Shown piece by piece: positions 12,601 to 23,090 of a DNA stretch of 64,000 nucleotides (position 1 is the stretch's first letter; every line of letters begins with the position of its first letter). This DNA is from Aegilops tauschii subsp. strangulata. Taxonomy: Eukaryota > Streptophyta > Magnoliopsida > Poales > Poaceae. The stretch lies in assembly GCF_002575655.3 (NCBI RefSeq), contig NC_053037.3:49984242-50048241 (forward strand). Reading direction: 5' to 3'. The position numbers and the translations under genes are program-made. The notes under the pieces are model-generated. The model ran no database searches and was not told where the DNA came from. It saw only the letters and a program-made list of their open reading frames with translations.

Positions 12601-13684
12601 AATTCACCTTCTTCCTTTGCATGCTCGTGTATATACAACAAGCCTGCCAGGTCGTATCCTCCTCGCCGATGTCTGCCACCTCCCAGCAACAGTAACGGCG
12701 AGCCGCCCGGTGCCGGCAAGCGACGGCGCGTGTGAGCCACGATGGTCATCCGCTCCCTTACGTTCTTACCTGACACCATCTGTAAGATGACCCCTTCAAA
12801 CCTTAAATCACTCGAGTCTAAATCTAATGGATGGAAGGGGACAGAACTTGGTATTAACTTGCTCTGTCCAATAATTCGTCTACCAATTTCTTGTCAAAAT
12901 CGTCACAAGAAATATATTGTGACCTTAGATCCAAACTAAGTTTTCTTATTGATCTGGTGTGCTAAAAATTCCGTTGCAGGAGAGCCATTCTGTATGGTCA
13001 TCTAATTTCTACACATGCCTTTCCTATGGAACTGCAGAGTGGTTGCCCAAGATCTGAGCCCATTCTTCATGGTAATACTACATGTTTAATGCATCTTCTA
13101 ATAATTCTTTATTCCCAGTCCCAGTCCACCATATTGTTATAAGTTCTGAATATTCTCGGTCCAGCTTATTTCTAATTATATAATTTTACAACACAAGATT
13201 ATACGGTCATAGTCAATACTTCCACAAAAAGCTGCTCATGTCCTTGCTGTTGAATGGAGACTTGCACTTTCTTAACTGGTCAGTGAACTCTCTATAGTTA
13301 TCTACATGTCAATATAGCTCAACATACCCTGAAGATCTTCAATGAAAGTAGTGGAGCATTGCACAAGCATAAGCAAATTGATGGCCACTTATTCGGTGTT
13401 ACTGCTAAACCAAAAGGAACCCTTCTTATTTTGTCCATGGATGCTTTCACTGTTGCCATTGTTTTGTGCCATGTCTTCCTTGTTTCACGGAAATTTCATC
13501 GCAGATCTACGGCAGTGTAACTTTCAATCCTGATCATTCATGGATGCTTTCACTGTTGCCTTTGTTTTGTACCCTGAAGATCTACGACAGTGTCAACTAA
13601 ACCATGTGCTTTCTCATATTTAAAAACTTCTAATGGAACTGAACGAAATAACATGACTTCTACATGGATTGCCTTGATGAACAT
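9601..13684. other. Non-coding Helitron interior
   Basis: AT-rich, intron-like sequence with no convincing exon, terminal repeat or RNA gene except the Stowaway MITE at 12460-12540. Part may be intron or 3' flank carried with the glutaredoxin-like fragment, but no splice structure could be established. Confidence 0.5.
12460..12540. mobile_element. Stowaway MITE (Tc1/mariner type)
   Basis: An 81-bp, nearly perfect palindrome with ends CTTCCTCCGTCCCATAATAT and the matching inverse ending GGAGGGAG, flanked by TA on both sides (12458-12459 and 12541-12542). These are standard Stowaway ends and target. A transcript would fold into one long hairpin. Confidence 0.95.
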
Positions 13685-13974
13685 TAGGGACGTGTTTGGT
13701 TGCTTTCACTGCTGGGCCTGGCTCAGAGAGGGAAAACGAGCCAGGCTGAGCAGGCCCTGGGTGAGGGAAAACGAGGCCGAAAACGTAGATGTCAACTTGA
13801 TTGGTTGCCTGCATTAGAGGGTCTTGCACTCGCGATGCAATTTCGACCCGGCGTTTGGTTGCATACATGCATGTGATTAGGAGTTAACAACAAAACTTAA
13901 CAGCCATCAGGTTTGGCTTCTCATTTCGTCGAACACGTTGAGTGCGCCGGAGCTTCCTCTGCTCCTCGCATCGC

Positions 13975-14154
13975 CCACGGAGCCCATTCGCCACCACCGT
14001 TGACCTCCTCGCGCCTCTCTTCGCCGACCTCCTGCGCCGCCATCCCACTGACGCCGCCGTGTTCGACGGTGTCCTCCCGTGGGCCGCCACCGCCGCCGCC
14101 GAGCTCGGCATCCCGCGGTACGCGTTCACCGGCACGGGCTGCTTCGCGCTCTCG
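13975..14154 (+). pseudogene. UDP-glycosyltransferase gene fragment
   Basis: About 60 codons on the plus strand read [39 protein letters not shown], then [16 protein letters not shown]. This is the N-terminal acceptor-binding half of a plant family-1 UDP-glycosyltransferase: the segment before GVLPWA-type loops and the GIPR-F-GTG-FAL strand. After residue CFALS the frame departs from the family, so no PSPG sugar-donor motif is present. The fragment has no start of its own and abuts a subtilase fragment on the other strand inside the same TIR element. It is a captured fragment, not a gene; the parent member is not identifiable. Confidence 0.7.
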
Positions 14155-14487
14155 GACGCGGTGCGGCTCACCAGGTCGAGGCTCGCCGAGGCGACGCTCC
14201 CCGGCGCGGACACCGCCGGCCATGCGCAAGAGCGGGTACGGGGAGGAGGAGGGGTCGAAGGTGCTCGTTGTGACGCTGCCTCTGCGCGCGGAGATGAGCC
14301 GGTGGGTGGGGCAGAGAGCAGAGCGGAGCAGAGGCAAGGCGTGTGGAGGAGTGCCCGCCCACGTCCACACGAACCCGCCGCTCAGAAGCGGCAGCGCGGC
14401 GCCCGCCGCGAACACCAAGGCCAACGCGCTCGCCGCCAGCGTCGGGCTCGGCAGGTTGCTCCTGTCGCTGCTGCCTCCGTCTTTTTG

Positions 14488-14712
14488 GCCTCCCAGCGAC
14501 AGCGAGAGCACGTCGACTCCGTCCTCGATAGCCTGCTCCATGCCTGCCAGTATGTCCGAGCTGAAGCATCCCTGCCACCAGCACACCTTGTACGCCGCAA
14601 CGCGCGCCCCGGGCGCCATGCCCCGCGCCATGCCATGGGCGTAGCCGAGGAGGCTCGCGTCGGCCACCACAACCCCCGCCGCTGTGGACTCCGTGTGGGT
14701 GATGTGCCTGTC
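14488..14712 (-). pseudogene. Subtilisin-like protease fragment around the active-site His
   Basis: On the minus strand the frame reads [13 protein letters not shown], then [40 protein letters not shown] and [20 protein letters not shown]. This is the plant subtilase (SBT1-like) S8 segment that includes the catalytic-His motif, normally DGHGTHT. Here both Gly positions of that motif are altered (R and I), though the His is kept. The segment ends after SLSLGG; catalytic Ser and PA domains are absent. The upstream end is cut by the solo LTR at 14713. Bases just beyond that LTR (18684 onward, minus strand) continue with PRDHD, the usual residues before the motif, once one CTGTC copy is removed. 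Confidence 0.8.
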
Positions 14713-17700
14713 TGTGACGCCCCCAATTTAACCGTACACTAATCATACACGCAAACGTGTATGATCAAGATCAGGGACTCACGGGAAGATATCACAACAC
14801 AACTCTAAAAATAAAATAAGTCATACAAGCATTATAATACAAGCCAGGGGCCTCGAGGGCTTGAATTCAAGTGCTCGGTCATAGACGAGTCAGCGGAAGC
14901 AACAATATCTGAGTACAGACATAAGTTAATCAAGTTTGCCTTAAGAAGCCTAGCACAAACTGGGATACAGATCGAAAGAGGCGCAGGCCTCCTGTCTGGG
15001 ATCCTCCTAAACTACTCCTGGTCGTCGTCAGCGTCCTGCACGTAGTAGTAGGCACCTCCGGTGTAGTAGGAGTCGTCGTCGACGGTGGCGTTTGGCTCCT
15101 GGGCTCCAGCATCTGGTTGCGACAACCAGGTAGAATGGAAAGGGGGAAGAGGGAGAAAAGCAACCGTGAGTACTCATCCAAAGTACTCGCAAGCAAGGAG
15201 CTACACTACATATGCATGCATGGGTATATGTGTAAAGGGCCATATCGGTGGACTGAACTGCAGAATGCCAGAATAAGAGGGGGATAGCTAATCCTGTCGA
15301 AGACTACGCTTCTGGCCACCTCCATCTTGCAGCATGTAGAAGAGAGTAGATGGTAAGTTCACCAAGTAGCATCGTATAGCATAATCCTACCCGGCGATCC
15401 CCTCCTCGTCGCCCTGTTAGAGAGCGATCGCCGGGTTATATCTGGCACTTGGAAGGGTGTGTTTTATTAAGTATCCGGTTCTGGTTGTCATAAGGTCAAG
15501 GTACAACTCCGGGTCGTTCTTTTACCGAGGGACACGGCTATTCGAATAGATAAACTTCCCTGCAGGGGTGCACCACATAACCCAACACGCTCGATCCCAT
15601 TTGGTCGGACACACTTTCCTCGGTCATGCCCGGCCTCGGAAGATCAACACGTCGCAGCCCCACCTAGGCACAACAGAGAGGTCAGCACGCCGGTCTAAAT
15701 CCTATGGCGCAAGGGTCTGGGCCCATCGGCCATTGCACACCTGCACGTTGCGTGGGCGGCCGGAAGCAGACCTAGCAACCTCCATTACAAAGGAAGTCAC
15801 GTTACGCGGTCCAATCTGGCGCGCGCCGCTCAGTCGCTGACGTCACGAAGGCTTTGGCTGATACCACGACATCGAGTGCCCATATCTTTCCCACGTAGTT
15901 GGTTAGTGCGTATAGACCAAATGGCCAGACTCAGATCAAATACCAAGAACTCGTTAAGCGTGTTATTTTGAAGTAACCGCGGACGCCGACCAAGGCCAGG
16001 CCCACCTCTCACCTAGGTAGTCTCAACCTGCCCTGTCGCTCCGCCACAAAGATCCACCCAGAGGGCCGTCGGGACAAAGGTCCTTTCAGCCCCCAATCCG
16101 TGAATCACTCGCGGGTACTCCTCGAGCCGACCCGACTTTAGTCACCACATGTATCATGTATAAAGTATATAAGTATATACCCGTGATCACCTCCCAAGTG
16201 ATCACGGCCCGATAGTATAGCACAGCAGACGAACAAGAATGTAGGGCCACAGATGGAAAACTAGCATCCTATACTAAGCATGTAGGATTGCAGGTAAAGG
16301 TAACAACAGTAGTAGCAAGGATAGGCTATGCATCAGGATAGGATTAACGGAAAGCAGTAACATGCTACACTACTCTAATGCAAGCAGTATAGAGAAGAAT
16401 AGGCAATATCTGGTGACCAAGGGGGGGGCTTGCCTGATTGCTCTGGCAAGAAGGAGGGGTCGTCAACAGCGTAGTCGGTCAGGGCACCAGCAGCGGCGTC
16501 GGTCTCGTAGTCTACCGGAGAGAAGAGGGGGAAGAAACAATGAATACAATGCAAACAGATGCATAACGATGCATGACATGACAAAGCGTGATACTAGGTG
16601 TGCCCAAACGCGGAAGTAGGTGGTACCGGCAAAGGGGGGGAAACATCCGGGAAAGTATTCCCGGTGTTTCGCGTTTTCGGACAGATGAACCGGTGGGGGA
16701 AAGTTGCGAGTTCGATATGTTAGGGATGTGTGGCGGACGAACGGGCTACGTATCCGGATTCGTCTCGTCGTTCTGAGCAACTTTCATGTAGAAAGTATTT
16801 TCATCCGAGTTACGGATTATTTTATATGATTTTCTAAAGATTTAATCATTTTCTGATTTTAATTATTTATTTAAATCCAACATTATCCAGAACAGTGAAT
16901 GATGACGCAGGCATGACATTAGAGTGATCAGCAGGTCAACTGGTCGGTTGACCAGTCAAACCAGACAGGTGGGTCCAATGGGACCTACATGTCATTGTCT
17001 GGGGCACTAACATGGGTTTTAGACTAACTAAATGGGTTAATTAGTGGTTGGGGCCCAGTAGTCAGTGACTATTTAGTTAATTAAATTAATTAATGAAATA
17101 ATTAGCATTTTATTTATTTACAAAAATGTTTTAAATGACGCGGGCCCGCATGTCAGTGGCAGTAGCTGCCACATCAGCGTAGTTGACTTCGGTCAACGTG
17201 GCCAGTTGGGGCCCCTAGGCCCACAGGCAGTGACCCAGGGGGTGGGCCCGCCTAGCCACGTCGGCGGACGGCGCCGGAACGACGCCGGCGAGGCAAAACG
17301 CGGCGGCGCGGCTCGGGAGGTGGCCGGAAAACACCTACAGGGCACCGTTCGTGGAGTTTTTGGGCGCGTTCGAAAGCTACGGCTGCGCCGCGTCCAACGG
17401 TGGTGGTTGTGGCGGCAGGGGTGATCGGAATCGAGCGCGGCGAGCTCATCGGCGGACGACCGGAGTCGGACGCGAGAGGAAACGGCGACGCAGCACGCTA
17501 GCGAGCGAACTGAGAGGCCAGGCGAGACATGCGTCAGGTGGCGAATGCAACAGGCGCTGGCCCGTGACCATTTGGTCACCGGAGGCTCGCCGGCGACGCG
17601 CGCAGGCGGCAGCGCCTTCGGGCGCTCAACGAGCTAGGGCATAGGGGCCATATGGAAGCGCGTGCGCAGGTGCGTTCGGTCCCTGGACGCGCCAGGAACA

Positions 17701-18678
17701 CGATGCCGTGCTCAGGCGAGCACGACGGAGAGCATGGCCACGGAGGCGAGGCGATCCGCGGCGAAGGGCTCTCGGCAACGGCGACGAGGTAGCTACGGTG
17801 CGCGAGGGGCTTAACGAGGAGGAGCAGGAGGCGGGGGAGCTCACCGTGCGGCACGCAAGATGGCCCGGGTGGTTTAGTAGCAGCAGGGGCGTCGCCGGAG
17901 TTGGTGAAGAACGGCGGCGACCGGAGATGTGGAAGATGGGGGGGCGTTGCAGCAGCGCCTCCGAGCTCCAGCTGCGGCCACCGGTCGACGAGGAGGACGA
18001 CGGCGGCGACTACGGGCACGCAGGCGCGGTGAGGCGATGGCTGTGGCCGCGCGATTCATGGCGGCGGGTCCATGGCGGCGTTCGGACGTGGTGGGGAACG
18101 AGGGGGAGAGCGAGGTGGATCTGAGGGGGAAGGCGCAGGGACCGAGGGAGAGAGCGACGGCGAGTGGGAGAAGGGATCGAGGAGGCGAGGGCGTGGCGGC
18201 CTTATCCTCTCCTCGACGCCGGCGAGGGGGTCCGGCGGGGACGCGCCCCTGTTCTGACCCTGGTCGGGGGAACAGGGAAGGGGAGAGAGCGACCGGGGGA
18301 ACGGACCGGGTCGGCCGGATGGGCCAGGTGGGCCGGCCTGGCTGCGAGATGGGTCGTCTGGTCCGGGGGTTCCTTTTCTCTTTTCTTTTCTTTTGTCTTC
18401 TGCTTTTGTATTTTCTTTTCTTTTCCTTTTCTGTTTTATTTAATTTGGGGCATTTAAGTATTTTATAAAATTGTGTCTTCTACACCATAATTACCTATGC
18501 CATTTTTGGCACTGCCCAAACATTTTTGTTTCAATTTTTGAAAACTTTTGTTGTTTGACATATTTTGAATTTGACTTTTGAACGGGTTTTGAACTAACGA
18601 GAGTTTAGCAACAGTAAACAGAGATGACATGGCATCATTAGGAGAGTTTTACTGTAGCCTAATTATCCGGGCGTTACA
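14713..18678 (+). mobile_element. Large (3966-bp) solo LTR with TSD CTGTC
   Basis: The unit starts TGTGACGCCCCC and ends CCGGGCGTTACA, giving TG...CA ends with short inverted similarity. CTGTC occurs immediately before (14708-14712) and after (18679-18683). Internal GC-rich stretches at 17.2-18.4 kb give long open frames on several strands, but none resembles a known domain and the frames are mutually overlapping, so no gene is called. A pyrimidine-rich tract lies at 18371-18435. Length and TG/CA plus TSD fit a Ty3-type solo LTR. The strand is nominal. Confidence 0.8.
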
Positions 18679-18683
18679 CTGTC

Positions 18684-19363
18684 GTGGTCCCTCGGCTGCG
18701 CGGGGCCGACCTGGCCGGGTGGACGCCGCCGTAGAGCAAGCGCGGGAGGCCGATGGAGGAGGCGAGGGAGCTGTCCTGGCCGGCCATTGCGCAGGGGTAG
18801 CGCTCGCGCCGCCGCTCTCCGGCATCGTCATCCGCGGCAGGGGCGAAGACGAGGTGCATCCGGTCCAGCCAGCCTCGGCGCTGGACTACAGCGCTTGCTC
18901 CGCCTCCCTCTACTCCGGCGCGTCCACCAGCGGCGGCGAGGACGGCGCCTTCTGCTCGCCGTGGCACCGCGCGCGGCCACCGCGCCAGCGACGACAAAGG
19001 TGTCTGCCGCCGCCCCCCGCTTTGCTTTGGGTGGATCCGCTCTTCCCTGCTCCCATGGCGGACGGGATCGCTGGAGTGGAGTAGAGGGAGAGAAAGGGGA
19101 TCGAGGATTAGGGAGAGAGAGGGGGGTTAACTCGAGACACACGTCTTCAGAGAGCCACCCACGTGCACCTGGAAGCATCACTCGGGCCTGACTCTCGAGA
19201 AACTGCCGATTCGGCAGTTCCCAACGGGCCAGGCCCAGAGGTGCTTTAAGAACCGTGCTATGCGGGCTAAACAGTGCATGCGGAAGACCAAACTACTGAG
19301 GTCCGAAAAGATGCTGCACCGCGCGAGCCTGGTTGGCCTCGATGCAGGCAACCAAACACGCCC
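18684..19363. other. GC-rich right arm of the Pack-type element
   Basis: GC-rich sequence open in several frames. Apart from the few residues that continue the subtilase fragment at its left edge, no domain was recognised. It may hold further captured exon sequence, but this cannot be shown by eye. Confidence 0.4.
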
Positions 19364-19366
19364 TAG

Positions 19367-22100
19367 CCTGTTGTGGAAATCCAACCAAGTGAAATATTGT
19401 CTTGTCCCAAAAGACGAAATGAAGTCTTTGGGTAACAAGACAAAACTCAGGTACAGTATGGGATTAGTGACTCTCAATTCTTGTGGGAAATTGTGAAACT
19501 TTGTTCTTACCTTGCTTGAAATTGAGCTAAGCAATGGCGAGTTTATGTTACCTCTGTATGGGAGACATACCTGTGTGCTTGTGATTGTTCAATATGATTT
19601 TCAGTTAACATAAGTGTGGCTACTATTGTCGAAGCTGGTTTATTGTTATATATTTTTACTTTAGATGTACATGGTGAGAGTCATAGCTAAGTACGTTGCA
19701 ACCAACTTGAATTATTATTAGGATAGACTGTGCTTAGAAATTACATGCTAAAGGTCTGTTAATTGTTTGCTCTAGCTATTTCGGTAAACTGTTTAGTGAA
19801 GGGCTACAACAAGCTTCTCAAGAGTTTAGAAAAGATGTGGCTATGTGATATCTGCATAAACAAGAGCTTAGTAAGTATGTTTTTGTGCCAACTGATCACT
19901 TCCCTTCTGCTCTTTTTCTTATTATTTTTTGAGTGTTAGTAATCAAGCCATCTCAGCCTATTTAGCGTTTCTGGCCATCGGATCGAGACTTTGGGTAATT
20001 ATCAATATATTCGCTTATAAATAAATACACTTTCCCCCAATAATTAAAATTCTCACATCAAAAAAGAGAAACGTGCCATCAAATGAATTTACAATGTAAA
20101 AATCCCATCAATGGACATCATTATTTTCGCATGTGCATGTACGCAATGAAGCTACAGCTACAGAGATTCTCCATTGTCGATAGAACAATAGAGGTCGAAA
20201 TACTATCACTCTAAATAGTTGCATCAATCACGAATATTAGAGCATCAAAATTGATTGGCGCAGCAACACGCGCCATCAGTGATCTAGTTTATCCTAAAAC
20301 TTCTCTGAAGCTGCTTGCTTTATTCTCGTGTACTGATCTTTTTCTGAAGCTACTCAGATATCCACCTGTACTGAAAATTAATTTTGAGCCGGATGTGCCA
20401 TTGAAGTTGGTGATGAGCTTGGAAGGATAGGTGGAAATAGTGGGTGCAGGAACAAGAATGATTTAACATAAAACAAAAACTGACAATGTTGTTTGATCTG
20501 TACAGGGATCCTACAGATAAAAAGAAATAGTTGGTTATGTTCCCTCGTTGCAATGCACGGGCAATGCTTTCGGTTAATTTAGCCTAACAAGTAATTCTCT
20601 ACTTAGTAAAGGGGTGTCTTGCACCTTGTTAATATACGTTCAAATATGGTATGGCATTTTTTACTTAGTTTGATTTTTCTTGTAGACAATTCCACCTTGG
20701 ATATAATATGGAAGGGTATATAGCAAAGCAATTCTTGTTTGACGAGAATAATGAAAAACAAAGCGATAAAAGAAGATACATGACGAAAGAAGAGATAATT
20801 TTTCACTCGAGGCTGGGGATGTAAGGAATATGTGACACGGATAAAAAAAACATCTTTATTTTTGTTATATTTCTTTTCGTTCCCAGTCTCCTTACCTCAG
20901 TCCTCCCAATTGAGATTTTTCTTTCCAAACCCGACTCCACCCGATCTGGATCTTGAGGGATTGCCTCATGTCCATCATGTCCTGTCATGTTGCCAACCAT
21001 TGAAGAGAGGAGGGAGAGCAGAGGAGCGCAGTGGCCTCTGGGCCTTCGCCCTGGAAAAGGTAAAAGCCGCGGCACCACTGCCCGTCGCGCCGCCGCCGCT
21101 GCTAGCGTGCTCGTTCCCCTCCATACTCTCCCACCTCAAACATGATCTCCGGCTGCCTCGAGGCCGCAGACCAAGTCTGGGGCGCGCGCCCAACACCCTC
21201 TTGTACAAGGCCAACTGACGGCCGAGGATGGGGTTGACACATGACTATGTATGTGAAAACTTGCATCCTTCCATCCATCTTGTGCCTTAATTAACATGAA
21301 CAAATGAAGGTGGGTGGGTGGGTGTGGGGGGGGGGGGGGGGGTTGGGAGAGGGAACAACATGAAGATGGGTGGCTCTATACAGTTTTGTAGCAGTAACAT
21401 TTGGCCAGCTTCTTATGATCCGTATGAATAGGCGATTTGTTCGTTTTGATTTATAACCTTGTAGGTGTTCACCTCTACCAGATTTCCATAATGGAACATC
21501 GCCCGGTGTATTTGAAGGTTGGCAGTTTAGATGGGCCAACCAACCAGTGAGTTTATGTCAAAATAAGCATGCCATTTGTTTGATTATTCTAGGGGTCACT
21601 ACATGGTGAAAGATGCTCAGGCACACATCATTTTAGGGGTCATGTCATGCTTGATGTGTAAGAATTCAAACTTGTATGGCTTGATGTACAAATGCATTAT
21701 TCATAATGAGAATAATACCATTATGTGTTTAAAAAATTATGTCATATTCTGGAAATAAATTGGCATCCTCTACCAGATAAATAAGTGATAATGGTAAAAA
21801 ATTACTTTCTTTTGCCAATCTCCATGTCTAGAAGGTTGGAACATTAAGATATTAGAAAGTGTATATTAGTACTCCCTATGGAAAACCGCCAGCCAGGAAA
21901 TGAGAATAGCGACACGAGCTCTAGATTTCTGTGATGCGTTTGTATTTGAATTAATAAATACGTAAAATATAAAAATTGGTCTATATCTTGATAAAAGTTT
22001 AAAGAAATATGGGTAATAGTGTATGCACACCACCAATACACATATGCATTCACACATGGACGGGACCACCATTATCCTAATCATTCAACCACTCGTTGGT
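19367..22100. other. Helitron interior without recognised genes
   Basis: AT-rich sequence with a degenerate Helitron-like stem-loop remnant near 20540-20560 (TCGTTGCAATGCACGGGC), a GC-rich patch at 20.97-21.21 kb without recognisable product, and the G-rich tract described separately. Confidence 0.45.
21311..21342 (+). repeat. G-rich tract with quadruplex potential
   Basis: Three TGGG units lead into a run of 17 consecutive G residues (21326-21342). Four or more G-triplets within about 30 bases satisfy the usual G-quadruplex pattern. The exact run length is easily misread in sequencing. Confidence 0.8.
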
Positions 22101-22139
22101 TTCAATAACATTTTTTTAGGCGGGGGCACGTGCCATTTT

Positions 22140-22490
22140 TCTCCTTCACCATGGACCCTGAATTGGCTGAACTCAAGGCTTGTTGACGGGTTGCTCAACT
22201 TGCACGTGAATTTGAGTGGCAAAGCTTATCTTGGAGACAGACTCGAAAACACTGGCGTTAAGAAGCTCAAAAATTGATAGATCAATCTATGGCCTATTGT
22301 TGAGGATGTAAAGGAGTGCCTGCGACCAGGGGAGGAGTTTAGGGTAGCATGGGTGAGATACTCGACTAATGGAGCTTCTCATTGGCTAGCGAAGGAGGGT
22401 TGCTCGAATAAGTTATGTAGAACTTGGGCCAGGTACCTGTCGGACTGTATTCATGATGTTTTGGACTCAAATCATGCTGAGATGAATGAA
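22140..22490 (+). pseudogene. RNase H-like (RVT_3) domain fragment
   Basis: The plus-strand translation, changing frame, gives MDPELAELKAC, KLILETDSKTLALRSSKIDR with SIYGLL, IVEDVKECLRPGEEFRVAWV, then YSTNGASHWLAKEGCSNKLC. This is the order of the plant reverse-transcriptase-associated RNase H fold: an AELKA helix, an ETDS strand with the catalytic Asp, a VR-S/N-A-H-LAKE helix. It continues to a stop near 22490 (AEMNE). Internal stops and frame changes show decay. It may derive from a LINE or from a host gene with such a domain; it has no neighbouring RT. Confidence 0.65.
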
Positions 22491-22536
22491 TAAAACACAA
22501 CCCATTTCAAAAAATACATTTTTATTTGAGTTGTCA

Positions 22537-23090
22537 ATAAAAGCATCTATAGCCGGATTTAGCAAATGCGCCCCCCTAAACGTCCACGAACGCGTCTGGT
22601 CGGTGTCCGTTTTGAGCCCCTATTTGTCCATGCATGCAGACATACCCCTCATTTTTCCCTTATATGTCTGGTGACTTTCATGTGATTGGTGGAGATGAAA
22701 AGAGATAGAAAGAAAAGAAAGAAAAAGGTTGCCTGGAATGGGTCGTGTCCTACATGGCAGATTGACCGGGCGCGTCCGCGAGCGCTAATATCCTCCCCAT
22801 ATTTGGTGACAATATGAGATTCTGCGGACAACCATGACTTATTGGGATGATATGAGGGGTCCGGTTGGATCACATTCTTCCCCCTCTCCTGTTCCATCAC
22901 CGACCGAGCGTGTGCGCGAATGTTTGAGTAGGATTTGTGGGGACCGCGGTTGTAGATACTATAATTAAGATTATTGTGTTTGATAGTATGATGTGTGTTA
23001 CCTGATTGTCAAAAAAAATGTGTGTTAGCTTAGACGACATTGTTCTTGGTTATCCCAGCTCAGTGAGTAGCATCTTAATGTTTTCAAAAG
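22537..23090. other. Probable non-autonomous DNA-transposon remnant
   Basis: The left edge (AAGCATCTATAGCCGGATTT) resembles the terminal motif of the elements at 55004-57205, and the CGTCCACGAACGCGTCTGGTC interior style is similar. No matching right terminus was found before the Helitron hairpin. Confidence 0.3.

Larger units (their letters stand above)
13688..19363. mobile_element. Gene-fragment-carrying TIR element (Pack-type)
   Basis: The left end is GGACGTGTTTGGTTGC and the reverse complement of the right end is GGGCGTGTTTGGTTGC, 15 of 16 matching. TAG flanks both ends (13685-13687 and 19364-19366). Without the inserted solo LTR the element is about 1.7 kb. It carries a UDP-glycosyltransferase fragment and a subtilase fragment on opposite strands, the hallmark of Pack-type elements. 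A 3-bp TSD and GTTTGG ends suggest PIF/Harbinger. No transposase was found. Confidence 0.65.

Noticed and set aside
13921..14670. Full 249- and 243-codon frames at the UGT/subtilase junction as complete genes
   Set aside because: Only about 60-75 codons of each resemble a family; the remainder is antisense or composition-driven. They are fragments.
17193..18468. Several long GC-rich frames on both strands
   Set aside because: They overlap each other, consist of Arg/Ala/Gly/Pro-rich text, and lie inside a solo LTR defined by its TSD.
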